A stretch of 64,000 nt of DNA from Raffaelea ambrosiae (Eukaryota > Ascomycota > Sordariomycetes > Ophiostomatales > Ophiostomataceae), in contig PCDI01000002.1 of NCBI GenBank assembly GCA_002778195.1, positions 2,290,859 to 2,354,858 on the forward strand. Reading direction: 5' to 3'. Under the pieces are notes generated by a model, which saw nothing but the letters and a program-made list of their open reading frames with translations, made no database searches and was not told the DNA's origin. The translations under genes were made by a program, and so were the position numbers. How positions within the stretch are numbered: the stretch's first letter is position 1; each line of letters opens with the position of its first letter. Positions 10,944 to 22,563 of the stretch are shown piece by piece.

Positions 10944-11733
10944 TTTGAACGAAGGAAAAAAGAGGATCACGACCCGTGTCGCATACAAGAACGAGAAAGC
11001 GTTGTCGCGCAGATTCGGGCGCGAAAGGGAAAGAAAAAAAAAATCCGTGTCGCGTCGAGAAGAACAGTTCAGAAAGAGCGAGCGACGTGAGAAAAGGAGA
11101 GTGAGAGTCGTTGGCGTGGGCGTGGCTGTGTGAGAGACCGAGAGAGAGAGAGAGAGAGGGAAGGGAGAAGAGAATGCGAAACAGAAAAGCGGCAAAAAAA
11201 AAAAAAGGGAATGCTGAGACGCCTGACAAGAGGAATTTTGATGACGAAAGGCTCTTCTTTGCCTGCAGGGGACCGTTGCAGCCAAGCCGTAGCCGAAAAG
11301 GGTTTAGCTCCCAAATGTACAGGGGGGACCTTTTTGCTCTTCTCTGTGGGGTAGGTCTTCCCAGCGGTTAGCCGAGGCGGAGCTGCACAATGGGCGCACT
11401 GACGTACACCGTAACTAGTTAATACGTGCTGCCGTACAGGGAGAAGCACATGGAAATAGGCTCCGACTTGGTAGGCCATGAGGAAGCAGCAACAGCCAAT
11501 GTACAGAAACCCAATCGCAAGGATACACAAGACTGTGGTTCGCAAGAGAAGACACTTTTTTTGGTTCATTTCATAGACAAACATCGTCAAAGTCATTACA
11601 AAACAGTAGAAAAGTAAAAATAAGAAAAAGGGCAGCATAAAGAGATTTGTGCCACAAAGAACATCCCCAAGAAACCCCCGTGTCCTTTTCTCCCAGAGTG
11701 CGTTCCAATTAGGCCCCCCCTCGTGGGCCTCCT
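10944..11733. other. Purine-rich region between the SNARE gene and a hypothetical ORF
   Basis: Upstream region of the SNARE gene. The + strand is strongly purine-rich (about 10740-11210, with GA repeats near 11140-11160). The 11430-11640 segment can be translated on the minus strand into two hydrophobic stretches, but its base composition looks like a 3' UTR. No supportable gene is seen. Confidence 0.5.
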
Positions 11734-12174
11734 TCACAGCTTCGGTCCTGTGCCTCTGCCGGGCCGCTGCTGCGGCCAGAACCCGGGGCCGTCGCGGTAC
11801 ACATACCCGTGGGCTACCGGGTTGTGGATGTGCGCGCCCGCTGCCGGCGCAAGGGGAGACAAGGCCGATGGCGGCTGTGGTACCGGGGCGGCGGATGGCG
11901 CACCCATAGCGGCCGGGTGGGTGTGGCTGTGAAATGCCGGCCTCCGGTGCAGGTTCTCGGTGAAGAAGACCGGATGGCGCACCGACGGGTTGTTGTGCAG
12001 CGAGGCTGCGTACGCCGGCGGAGACAAGGGAGCCCCCATGGATGGTGTCCAGGACGTGGGCCTGGAAGCCGCGGGCAGTGGCGGAAACATGGACCCCGGT
12101 GCCATGGTTTGGGTCGGGGGCGGCACGCAGGCCGGAGAGGGCGCGGATGTGTGGACGGATGCGGCCGGATGCAT
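11734..12174 (-). CDS. Hypothetical Pro/Ala/His-rich protein, possibly only a last exon
   Basis: I do not recognise the protein. The frame reads 146 residues from MHPAASVHTSAPS to PGRGTGPKL. Codon use is like that of the real genes here (mostly C or G in third position), unlike the overlapping frames, and the C-terminal segment VAHGYVYRDGPGFWPQQRP looks like protein rather than noise. The same frame stays open upstream toward a CT repeat, and a cccag acceptor lies about 27 bp before the ATG (near 12202). An upstream exon is therefore possible, and the true start is uncertain. No signal peptide or domain can be seen. Confidence 0.4.
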   Translation of the reverse strand: MHPAASVHTSAPSPACVPPPTQTMAPGSMFPPLPAASRPTSWTPSMGAPLSPPAYAASLHNNPSVRHPVFFTENLHRRPAFHSHTHPAAMGAPSAAPVPQPPSALSPLAPAAGAHIHNPVAHGYVYRDGPGFWPQQRPGRGTGPKL

Positions 12175-12649
12175 GTCGCCGGATGAGCGAGTCTGGGCGG
12201 CCGCCGGTACCGGCCGGAGAGGGCGTGACGTAGACGGTGAGAGAGAGAGAGAGAATTCCAGGAGTGGTTAACGCATAGAGGGAGAAAACAAAATGGGTCC
12301 AGTTCGAATTTGGTAGTCCCCAGTGTTGTTGTTGACGGGGAGAAGAGAGAGAGAGAGAGGGGGAGGCCGACACTTTTTTGTATTTTATTTTTTGTGTCTT
12401 TCGCCTAAGAGCCTCAATTAGTGAACTAGTGCCATAATTCCCCCATCTTTGCCTGCTCATACTAACAAGCTTTCCCCACGCGAGGGACAGGACGCTTTCC
12501 TATGAAGCTTTCCCCACGCGAGGGACAAGACGCTTTCCTATGAAAAGCCCAACCTTTTTTTTCTATTCTATGGATATCATACATTCGTCAATTGTTTTTT
12601 GTTTTGTTTTTTGTTGTATTTTTGGGGCACGTTCCCACGTCTGACCTAG
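12175..12649. other. Spacer with GA repeats and a tandem duplication
   Basis: Region upstream of the hypothetical ORF and downstream of the dehydrogenase. It has GA-rich tracts at about 12238-12254 and 12343-12362 and the two-copy 38-bp repeat annotated separately. No gene is seen. Confidence 0.5.
12467..12542. repeat. Tandem duplication, 2 x 38 bp
   Basis: Two head-to-tail copies (12467-12504 and 12505-12542), each beginning AAGCTTTCCCCACGCGAGGG, differ by one base (GGACAGG versus GGACAAG). The near-identity suggests a recent replication-slippage event in the spacer 3' of the dehydrogenase gene. Confidence 0.95.
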
Positions 12650-14071
12650 CTAGGCCTTCTTCTTCTTGGAGGATGCCTTCTTGCCTCCCTTTTGGCTCGG
12701 CGGTTCCTCCTTCGTCTTCTCCTTGGCCTTCTCCTGCGCCTTGCCCTTCTTGATCGTCTCCAGCAGCGCATCGATCTCGCTCGCCTGCTCCGCCTCCTTC
12801 CGCGCCTGTTCCGCCTGCTTGCGCATCTGCGCCGCCTTCTTCTCCGTGGCCTCCACCAGCCGGTCGCTGTCCTCCCACAGTACCTTGGCCACCGCCTCGT
12901 CCCGCACGTCGCGCCGCGCCACGTCCACCAGCCGGCACTCCTTGACCAGCTTGTGGTTCACCGGGTCGTCCTCCTCCATCGCCGCCTCCATCTTGTCGCC
13001 CGCCCGGCCCGCCAGGTCCTGCAGCCGCCGCAGGCTGCCCTCCATCGCCGCGAACAGCACCGACTGCGCGCCCTGGTCGGCGCTCTTGAACACGAGCCAC
13101 CACAGCGGATACAGCACGACGTACACCAGCACCAGCCCCACCAGCGAGCCGCCCGTCATCCACCGCCGCAGCCCGGGCGTGCGCGACAGGCCCGGGTCCA
13201 CCAGCAGCACGCGCACGTTGCCGGGCAGGCCGTCGGGCCGCTTGTAGGCGTCGAGGTGTTTCTGGAAGGCCCGGGCAAAGATCATGAGCGCGAGCTTGCT
13301 GCGCGCGTAGGCGAGTTTCGGCGACCAGTCGGGGATCTGGGCCACGGCAGACGACGCGTCGTCCGTGTCGACCAGCGGCGGCGAGGCAATGTACGACGAG
13401 CACGTGGTCAGGATGACGCGCACGTCGCGATCGAACGGCTGCGACCGCAGCGCCGGGCTCAGCAGGGCCAGGAAGTGGAAGTTCGCCAGGTAGTTGACCA
13501 TCCAGGACCGCTCGATGCCCTCGGGCGTCGTCACGCCGACCTTTTTCGTGGCCGGCTTGCCCTTCTTCTTCTTCTGGAGTCCGCCGCCGGTCGTGGGCGG
13601 CTCCTCCGCCGCCGCCTCCACCGCATCCACCGCCGCGCATAGGATCACCATGTCCAGCCGCCGCGGCGGCAGGCTGTCGATCCACTTGGTCGCAAACGTG
13701 CGCACGCTGTGCAGCGACGACAGGTCCATCTGCTCCGCGTAGATCATCATGTTGTCCGTCTGCTTGCGCAGCTCCTCCACGTAGTCGATCACAAACGGGT
13801 CCGACGGCGGCTGCGCCGTCAGGAGCACCACGTGTGCGCCGCGCTGCGCCAAGTCCAGAGCCACGTGCGCCCCGACGCCCGACGTGCCGCCCGTGATCAT
13901 CACCACCCGCCCGTGCATCGCCCGCTCCGACGTGTTGGTCGCGCCCGCGCAGTAGTACTTGATGGCCACCAGAGCGCCGATGCCGCCGACGATCTGGGCG
14001 AACCGCCACGGCTCCGGCAGCCATTCCGGCCAGCCCTCCACATAGATGTCGTAAAGGAAAGGCAGAGGCAT
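12650..14071 (-). CDS. Membrane-anchored short-chain dehydrogenase/reductase
   Basis: SDR-superfamily oxidoreductase, single exon, 473 residues from the first ATG (MPLPFLYDIY). A hydrophobic stretch at about residues 25-42 (IVGGIGALVAIKYY) should anchor it in a membrane. The Rossmann cofactor motif TGGTSGVG lies at about 60-67, and an NAG-equivalent ILCAA follows. The catalytic Tyr/Lys pair is in YARSK, preceded by TTCSSY. A Gln/Lys linker (LQKKKKGKPATKK) interrupts the fold at about residue 170. After the catalytic domain come a second hydrophobic segment (LVGLVLVYVVLYPLWWLV) and a charged coiled coil ending in a Lys-rich tail (KKASSKKKKA). The substrate is unknown; lipid or retinol-type SDRs share this layout. 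Length exceeds a typical SDR (250-330) because of the tail. Confidence 0.85.
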   Translation of the reverse strand: MPLPFLYDIYVEGWPEWLPEPWRFAQIVGGIGALVAIKYYCAGATNTSERAMHGRVVMITGGTSGVGAHVALDLAQRGAHVVLLTAQPPSDPFVIDYVEELRKQTDNMMIYAEQMDLSSLHSVRTFATKWIDSLPPRRLDMVILCAAVDAVEAAAEEPPTTGGGLQKKKKGKPATKKVGVTTPEGIERSWMVNYLANFHFLALLSPALRSQPFDRDVRVILTTCSSYIASPPLVDTDDASSAVAQIPDWSPKLAYARSKLALMIFARAFQKHLDAYKRPDGLPGNVRVLLVDPGLSRTPGLRRWMTGGSLVGLVLVYVVLYPLWWLVFKSADQGAQSVLFAAMEGSLRRLQDLAGRAGDKMEAAMEEDDPVNHKLVKECRLVDVARRDVRDEAVAKVLWEDSDRLVEATEKKAAQMRKQAEQARKEAEQASEIDALLETIKKGKAQEKAKEKTKEEPPSQKGGKKASSKKKKA

Positions 14072-14616
14072 GGCAAACAATTGGGGAGTTTTCTTTTTTT
14101 TGGAAAAGATTTGAGTGTTACAATGAAAAGCGATGAAGAGGGGGGTGGAGGTTGTAAAAAAAAAAAAAGGAGACCTTTTTAAAGATCTCCTTTAAAAGGG
14201 GGCTCTTTTTTTGCCTCCGATTTTCAAGCCCCTAAAGCTCTGCAGCCACTAAAACTTTGGGGACATGTAAGCCTCTTGCACGCTCACTCCCGCTGCATGG
14301 ATCGGCCGGGTGGTCCGTGCACGTTCCATCTTCACTAGGCACCAACAGACTCGCAGCCTTGTACAGCCTTGTAGTCTCTTGGTATTACACGTAGTTGCAG
14401 GTTGAGAGTTGTTGTCCTACAGGCCAAGCCATCATGACATGAGCATGAACGGTTTTTTTTCTTCATTTTTCTGTATCGTTATTCAGAGACCGATTTCAAC
14501 ACGAACTTGCTCACGATTTGCAATACTTTCCCACCTCATTTTTTTATTTTTTATTTTTTTCTTCAAAATGCCCCCACGTGAAGTGTACTGAACACCACAT
14601 TTCCAATTCCGCATTT
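14072..14616. other. Spacer, dehydrogenase 5' / SLH1 3'
   Basis: Promoter of the dehydrogenase and 3' region of the helicase gene. It has a short inverted repeat around an AGGAGA...TCTCCT pair (14170-14192) and T-rich tracts. No gene is seen. Confidence 0.5.
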
Positions 14617-17600
14617 CTACTTCTCAGCCTTGCTCAGACCATCCACCGTAGGTGCCGAGGGGATCTCGACACCCAGAGTCCGGTACTCGAATCCAATGTA
14701 GCCGTCACTCACAATGAGCACGTCCACCTTGCCGATCTTGCTTGCCGTCTCTGGCAGCTTGATCACGGCCCTGGCGGTAGGTTTCCTGTTGCTGCCGCTC
14801 GCGTCTCCCCCATTAGGTGCGTTCCTTCCACCACGACCACCCCGACCTTGTCCTCTGCCTCTTGCACCACTGCGGCCTCCACGACCGCCGCCGCCGCCGC
14901 CGCTCCCACCGCCGCTCCATCCCATGCGCTTCACCGCATACACCTCGTCCTTGGCCAGGTCACCCACAAGCGCAAAGAATCCTTCCGTCTGAGGTTTCGG
15001 GAACTTGGGCGCATACATGCGGCCTTCGCGGTCCACCAGCGCATTCATACGCTTCAGATTCACCGTCAGCGACGAAGATGTTACACCGGTAATGTCCACC
15101 TGCACATTCGGCAACATCGACACGGCTCGGTTAAACCGCCCCTGCTGGCTTGCTGGCACCGACAGCGTCTTGATGAGCTGCTTGCGCTGGGCCTCCGACA
15201 TGGCACTGATCGCCTGCAGAGAGATGCCTGTCCCATCCGACGTTCCCTTGCCATTTCCTTGCTGCTGCTTCGCGGCTGCGTCGGCATTGACTCCCGGTAG
15301 AATCGTCGCGGCCGGGTCGGTCGGCCAGGCTGCCGACTTGATGCTCTGAAGAAGTGTAATCATCGCCACGCAGCTCGAGAAATGGTTGAGCTCGGCCAGC
15401 ACATCGATCGCTGCCTGAATGATACGGATCGCCTGGTCCAGCACGCTTGTCTGGTCACCCACGTAATCCGTGATCGGCAGCTCGATCCGCGACATGTGTG
15501 CCTGTAGCAGCAGGAACGACTTAACGTGCGGGTCCCACATCGGCAGCCCAAACGATGTGCCCGGGTATGTCAGGTTGCGCGAGAGCTCGTCGTTGATCAG
15601 ATCTTCGTTGTGTCGCACCGGCAATTCGTCGTACTCGGTCGCGTGGCACATCCACGACAGCGCATCCAGCAATGATGCCTGTCCCTTGGCATGCTTCACC
15701 AGATACCGGATCGTCTTGTGCGATAGGTAGTAGTAACTCATGATTTTGCCCAGTGGCGTCGGGTCCACGTCGCCGTTGGGGTACACATACACACACTTAG
15801 ACTGGGCCAGGTCATCCAGGGCCTTGTCCACCATGCTAACCATGAAGTCGTTTGCCATGTGCTGTGCCATCATCCCGCCGTTCTCTTGCTGCTCATCCGC
15901 TGTGATCTCCAGTCCGTAGTAGGACGGGTTTTTGTGCAGACGTCGGAAGAAAAATGTCCATGTCAAGTAGTCCAGGGCGTCCTGCTTGCTGACAATCGTC
16001 TCTGCCGACACTTCCGCACACAAATGGTTGTCTAGCACCGTGTGAAGAGACGACTCCACGGGAAAGCCCGTGTGCAAGAAGTGCTTGTAAAAGTCCTTCT
16101 TCGAGTCTTGTGTGAAAATGCGCGCCACGCCCGAACTGTCAAACTGCGGTCGTCCAGCACGACCCAGCATCTGGAGCACGTCTGTCAGGTCCATGTCTTT
16201 GTAGGCCTCGATCTTGGCGTCGTAGAACTGCGTGCCCTTGACAATGACAAGATGCGCGGGCAAATTGACACCCCAAGCCAGAGTGCTGGTGGCCACCAGA
16301 ATCTGGATTTTGTTGTTCAGGAAAAGCTCCTCGGAGATCTGGCGGTCCGTCTCCACAAGACCAGCGTGATGCAAGCCAATGCCAAAGCTGATGGCCTCGC
16401 GCAAGGCTTCGTCCTTGACGCGGGACAGGTTCAGCTGCAGGTCATCCTCATCCATGTTGAGGAATCGCCGCGGATTGTCTTCCATGCCGCAGAAGTTGAC
16501 CAAGTCCTTGGCCGTCAGGCGCGTCTGTCGTCGCGAGGGCACAAACACAATGACCGGCTTCTCCGGGCTGTGCGTCTTGATGGCCAAGAAGGTCGGCCGG
16601 TTCATCGACTGCATCAGCGGACAGAAACCGCGCACATCGGGGAACCCGTCAATGTAGGACTCAAGCGGAACGGGACGCACAGAGTGTCGGAAATTGAACA
16701 GCGCTCCCTGGCTCTGCTTGACGCCCAGCCAGTTGCCCAGGTCGGTCGCATTGGCGCAGGCCGTGGACATGCCCAGCAGCCGCACGGGGTTCTTGGTCGA
16801 AGCAGCAATGTAGTTCATACGGGACACAATGATTTCCAAAATCGGACCACGGTCGCCGGCCAGCAAGTGAATCTCGTCGATAATGACGAGGCTCACTCTC
16901 CGCACGTAGTTACGCGTCTGCCAGCTACGGGAGATGCCGTCCCATTTTTCTGGCGTCGTGATAATGATGTCTGCATCCTGGATCGTCCGCGTGTCAGGCG
17001 TGTTGTCGCCAGTCAGCTCCACCAGTTTGAGACCTGCCGGTCCAGCTAGCCGTTTGCCCCAGTCCTTGACACGCTCTCGCACGAGTGCTTTCATCGGCGC
17101 AATGTACACAACCTTGGACCCGGGCTGCTCACGGAAGGCCCACCACATTGCAAGCTCGGCTGCCACCGTCTTGCCACTGCCAGTAGGCGAGCCAAGCAGC
17201 ACGTTCGCAGGCGTGTGGTAGAGCGTGTGGAAGATCTGTGTCTGCATAGGGTTGAAGTACTGGAAACGTTGACCGTAAATGTCCTCGAGCACAGGATTGT
17301 CCAGTGCCGAGATGTGCAGCGGCTGCAGGTCGAGCAGATCCGTGTACACGCTCTCGGTGTCAGGGCGGATCAGGTGCTGGAAAGAGACGGGTGTCACGGT
17401 CTCAGCACCCAGCCAGCGGTCCGACACAGCCCGCACGTAGATCTGATCAGGCAGCGGATCAGACAGAGGGATGGTGAAATTGAGCTCGTGGTCGTCGTGG
17501 AGTTTGCGTCGGTTGAGAATGAAGTACTCGTGGTGGTAAATCTCAGATGTTTCCGAGTTTTCAACCCAGATGTAGTACGACTCTGATGTGCCGTGAATCT

Positions 17601-20600
17601 GGTCGTTCCACCGGAAGTCCGGCATAATGAACAGCTTAATGCGGAGAACATCGCGGTTCAGGGGTGCGATTTCAGCCTCCACGGTCAACGTCGGGAAGTT
17701 GTTCAGCACGCGGGCAATCTTGTAGCCGGCGCTGTGATTGTGCACCAGTCCACCGATCTCCGCGGGTTCCATATCACGCAGGGTCTCGATCGCAATGTTT
17801 TTCTCGTCAAGCTGGGCAAGAACAGGCCGTGGCAGCTCAAACTGATGCAGCGGGTGTTCGTACGGCCAGACACGGCGCTCGATCGACTTGGAAAGCGACA
17901 GCAGAACCTGGCACTGGTGGCCCCAGCGGCGGTTCAAAGCAATCATAAACAGAGCGCGGCAGATACGGCCGGCCTGCTGTGCAACGTAGTTGAGATCGTT
18001 GCCAAGCGCAAAGTCGTCTGGCTGCACCTTGGAAATGTACGATTGCAGAAGGATGTTGGTTTTGGTCTGCGGCGCGTCGATGGTGCCGCCGACATCGCAG
18101 GCTGTTCCGTTCTCCTTGAGCTTGGACAGCTCTTTGAATTCGCTCTCGCGCGACTGGATGTTGTCGAACTCGCCACACATGGAAATCATCTGGAACACGT
18201 CTGCCTCGGTAGAGTGCGGCCGCATCATGTTGTTGAAGATCTGGATACTCGAGTGCAAGATGTAGAACTGGCTTGCGATGCGTCCGATGTCCTTGCTGCG
18301 GAGCTCTTCGGTGATCTCATTGAAAATAATCATCTGGCTTTGCTGCAGTGTCCGGGCAGCCTGCACGGCCAACTGTCGACGGCGCTGCACAAGCATTGGG
18401 TCCTGGGAAAACTCGGCCCAGTCAATGCCGTACGCCATGGGGTTCCGCCGCATGCGCACAAACAGGTACGAATAGCCGATCCATTGGACGGCCTCGGGGA
18501 TCGAGGTCACCGTCCCGAGCGCGATTTCTGCATTTAGATTGTCGACCAGCTTGGATGAGAACCGCGACTCAATTGGCAGCTGCTCCGTCACAGCCGTCAG
18601 GTAGTGGTTCAGCTTGTTGTGCGTAGTGCAGATCATGCCAATACCCGTGTCCTCGAACTGCGGACGACCGGCACGACCGAAGATCTGCAGCACATCCAAG
18701 ATGCCCAGGTCGACAAACTTGCCGTCCTGTGCACTGTACACCTGTGTGCCCTTGATGATGACCGCTGCAGCCGGCAAATTGACACCCCAGGCCAGGGTGG
18801 CCGTGCAGCACAGCACCTTGAGCACACCCTCGCCAAAGAGCCTCTCCATGAGGTTGCGGTCCGAACGCGCCATGCCGGCATGGTGGATTCCCATTCCCTT
18901 GGAGAGCAGGTCGCGGATTTCTTTGGCCTTGGACTGCTTCATGGACGTAACGGCAGCTTCGTAGCGGGGGTGGAAAGATGGATCAAACAAATCGCCGCGC
19001 AGCGTCTCCTGCGCCTTCTCATGCAGCATCTTGGCTGTGCCCATGGTATCCCGTCTGGAATGGACAAATACCATGACTTGGTGGTCTTGCTCCAGCATTT
19101 CGCAGACCTTGTCGAATGCCACAGTGTCTAGATTCTCTTTGGATTCCTTGCTTCCGGCTTTGCCGTGGACACCGATAAAGTGCTGCTCCAGGGGCACAGG
19201 GCGGAAGGATGCATCGAAATAAAACAGACCAGCGTAACGGTTGACTTTCAAAAAGTCGGCCACGTCAATGTAGTTGGGCAGAGTGGCGCTGAGGCCGACG
19301 ATGCGAATAAGCGACTGTGTGCTCTCGACCTGACGCTCTGTCCGGGCTACCAGGGACTCGAGAACGGCACCGCGCTCGTCGTGCAGCATGTGGACCTCGT
19401 CGATAATCAACAGACGCACTTTTTGGACGAGTTCAGTGTCGCCCACTCCGCGTCTCGTAACAACGTCCCATTTCTCAGGGGTCGTCACGATGATCTGCGT
19501 GCGCACAATCTCCGATTTGGTGAGGTGCATGTCGCCAGTGTACTCGCGGCATTGGATGCCGAGCCAGGCCAGCCGCTTACCCAATTTCTCGGTGATTTCG
19601 GCTGCCAGAGCCTTCATGGGAGCAATGTAGACAATCTTGAAGTTTTCCGAGTCGACAGCAAAATCAGAGACTGTGTTGTCCTCGGCTGGGTTGGGGAAGG
19701 CGTATTGGCCGATGGTGTGTAGAATGGTGAGCATGGCAGCATCCGTTTTACCCTGATCATGTTAGAATGCGAACCGCAACACACACAAGGAAATATAGAG
19801 AGCACCAAGAAGTTCTTACAGCACCGGTAGGCGCACAAATTAGCATATTCTCGCTAGTTTTGTACGCCACAGGGTAGACGAGACTTTGCATGCGGTTCAG
19901 CGTCTTGTAACCTTTGAAGGTTTCTCTGCACAGCCCGTCCATCTCGGAGATGGGCACCAGTCTCTGGCCGGGACGCAGAGTCCCCTTTCTGCCAGCTGGA
20001 ATTGCATGTTCCGTGTATTTCTCTCGCTCGATAGTTTGGCTCCCGGCTGGGAGAGCATAGCGTTTGCCTCCAAAACTCAGGGTGTTGCCCGCGTTGTAGG
20101 CTTTGTAGACGTGCGGGTAATCATTCTCTCCCTTCGAGGCCTCAGCCAACACGGCCGTCTTGTGTTCAAAATCCTTCTGTCGCAGCTGCTCCTGTCGCTG
20201 CGCCTTGGTCAATAGTCGGTGGTCGCCAACCATGATACCGCCTTCTGCTGATTGTCCAGAGACATCTTCGGCCGCTGCCGCCGCCGCAACGATCTCATCC
20301 CGGTTTGACAATAGCTCGATAACAAAATCCAGGTCGTCGAATCCAACCAGGTCCGTCAGCTGCGACTGCAGCTCCTCCTCGGGTCGTGAGGACTGCAAAA
20401 CCTCCATAATCTGGAACTGGAGCACCTCTGGCTCCATGGAGGCTGTCTGGTTCCGCACCGCCAACTCATTGCACTTGCCGGAAAGCCACCGTGGACCGTA
20501 GGACGAGCATCCTTCTTCCCATCCTGATCCGCCGGCACCTTCTGGGAAGTAGTCGTCGTCGCTGTTGGTGAGGCCGAGATCCTCCAGCTCTTTGTCGGAA

Positions 20601-20794
20601 ATGAAGTCCCAAAAGTCCTGGCTTTCGCCGGAGCTTGGATACCCATCCTCGTTGTCGTCTTCTCCGTAGTCTCCGTAGTCTTTCAGGCTGTCCAAGTTGA
20701 CCACGCCAGATGCTTTGAGCTTGGCCACAGCCTCCGCCATCTCGGCCACTTGTCGCCGCCATTCTTCTGGCGAGCTTGGAGTCGCTGTGTCCAT
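14617..20794 (-). CDS. slh1: Slh1/ASCC3-type double-cassette Ski2-like RNA helicase
   Basis: RNA helicase of the ribosome quality-control trigger complex, which dissociates collided ribosomes; human counterpart ASCC3. Exons are 20794..19820 and 19752..14617, coding for 2036 residues. The phase-0 intron (gtaaga/gatcag) splits the first Walker A, restoring CAPTGAGKTDAAM (about residue 320-332). Cassette 1 has IIDEVHMLHDERG; cassette 2 has GSPTGSGKTVAAE (about 1180) and IIDEIHLLAGDRGP. Each is followed by a winged-helix and a Sec63 domain, with FGRAGRPQF and LGRAGRPQF repeating the motif VI region. The acidic N-terminus (GDYGEDDNEDGYPSS) matches Slh1 rather than Brr2, which has a different N-terminal region. 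The last Sec63 domain carries an RGG-type insertion at 14800-14925. Divergent from GOT1 across about 1 kb. Confidence 0.95.
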
Positions 20795-21813
20795 TGTGTG
20801 GAGTTTTTTAAGGGATACCGAACTTCTCTGCGCTTTCGTCTGGTTTTACAGTGTAGATGAAGTCGTGTTTATATCTGGGTATGCCTCTCAGAGACAACGA
20901 CGAGGCCGTGGGGTGTGCAGGTGTGGTTCTTTCTTGTGTGTGCCTCCTCTGAGGCCAAAGCTTTAGCGGTTGACGTTTTGGTGAGAATCTGACAAAGCTG
21001 CCCGGTAGAGTCATCAGGGCTGGTGGGGGTGCTAAGCACTTTTGGGTGGGGTGCTGAAACAGGCGAACAGACGGGAGATCGCACTTGCCATAGGGCTCGT
21101 GTTAAGGGTGCTAAGAACTCTGATTCACAGCGCTCAAAGCCCGCTAGCCTCTGGGCCGGCAAGATGAACAGGCTTCCAACGCAAGGAGAAGAGCGGTCTT
21201 CCATCGCGCCTTCCAGGTCCAAGTCGCAAGTGCGCTCAGATTCGCGCTCTCACGTGCCGGCATGATCCTCTTGCCATCTAAGCTATCTACTCGCATACAC
21301 TGGTTTTCTAGATTCGATCCTGGGCTGCGAAGCACGCAAACAAACTTTCGTGCCCCCCCGATCTGCCAACAGCCGTGGCTTGGCCCTCCTTTGTCAAAGC
21401 TCCTGCCCACAGCCAATGGCACGGCACTCATCAGAGCATCCCTGCGAAACCGTTTTAGTGTGTGGGTCCGCGTCGTCGTCGTCCCCTATTAACGCTATTT
21501 TATTACAGTGTGCGCGAGCTCGTTCCATTTGCAACAGGGGGGTGTAGTGGGCTTGAAAGGGAGACGTGTTTTCAGGGCCGTAATATCTCGCTTTCTCTTT
21601 TTTGGTCTTTTAAATTACGAGTTCAAACGAGCGTCTGTGTGTTTCCCGACGGCCCTCTCTTCCTCTTTCGTTTCTCGTGATAAGTAGCCTCCGACACATC
21701 CGCCCTATCTTTTTGCGCCCTGGATTTTACCGGGTTTTCTCCAAGCCATTCTCGCCAGACTTTCCCACGAACACGTTCGCCTTCGAAAAATTCGCAATCC
21801 CAAATCAGCCAAG
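20795..21813. other. Divergent promoter region, SLH1 / GOT1
   Basis: About 1 kb between two divergent housekeeping starts. Open frames here (for example 20869-21222 and 21023-21265) have no codon bias or motifs. No repeat or RNA gene is recognised. Confidence 0.5.
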
Positions 21814-22563
21814 ATGCCGTCCATGTGGTTATCAGACTCCCAGAGTACGTCCCACCCTAGCTGAGCGGCACGCGACAAACAAGCCGCGCCTACATCCTCC
21901 TCGTCTGTGCTCACGAATGCTAACGGCTATGCTTTCCTGGAACAGAGATTGGAGTGGCTTTCTGCACCGGTGGTAGGTGACCCTTGTTCCGTGCGCGTCA
22001 GGTTCAGGTTCTAAATATGCTCGCTCGCAGGGGGTTTCTTCCTCATCGGAGGCGTGATGCTGTTTTTTGACCGGTCCATGTAAGTGTCCTGTGCTGCCCC
22101 ATGTCGCGCGCATTGCCAGTTGTTTCGCTAACCTTTCTTTCAACGCAGGCTCGCCATGGGAAATGTAGGCGCAAACACTCGACGACAGCATACCCCTCTC
22201 CCTCCGTTCCGGTAACTCTCTCCGAACCGAACCTACCTGCTGACCACACAACTCCTCGCCGCCTAGATCCTCTTCCTGATCGGGTTGACCATCATTATCG
22301 GCCCACAAAAGACCATGCTCTTCTTTGCGCGGAAACAAAAGGCCAAGGGCACGGCAGCCTTCTTTGGTGGCCTGCTGTTGATTCTCTTCCGGTGGCCACT
22401 GATCGGTTTCCTGGTGGAGGCATACGGTATCATTATCCTGTTTGGCGACTTCCTCGGCACAATCGCAGCCTTTGCGCGGAACGCACCGGTCGTGGGACCT
22501 TACATTGGAATCGCTGTTGACCGCCTCGGCCTGGGCCGCCGCAACACGGAACTGCCAGTATGA
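21814..22563 (+). CDS. got1: Got1 family vesicle transport protein
   Basis: Small tetra-spanning membrane protein of ER-Golgi and Golgi traffic. Five exons: 21814..21844, 21946..21972, 22031..22079, 22149..22164 and 22267..22563, coding for 139 residues. All phases match and yield MPSMWLSDSQKIGVAFC, then GGGFFLIGGVMLFFDRSM, LAMGNILFLIGLTIIIG and PQKTMLFFARKQKAKGT, the Got1 signature. Exons 2 and 4 are only 27 and 16 nt. Four hydrophobic segments are visible (about residues 10-28, 38-54, 68-90 and 92-112), with a charged ARKQKAKG loop between the second and third. The C-terminus (RLGLGRRNTELPV) is short and hydrophilic. Length matches the family (about 138-140). Confidence 0.95.

Noticed and set aside
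11069..12460. 463-codon minus-strand frame with two hydrophobic stretches
   Set aside because: It has no ATG-supported start, crosses GA repeats and UTR-like DNA, and overlaps a different frame with much better codon use.
12692..13642. Arg/Leu/Gln-rich frame opposite the dehydrogenase
   Set aside because: It is the complementary-strand shadow of a gene with strong codon bias and conserved motifs.
16042..17049. 335-codon plus-strand frame opposite SLH1
   Set aside because: Antisense shadow of the helicase coding region.
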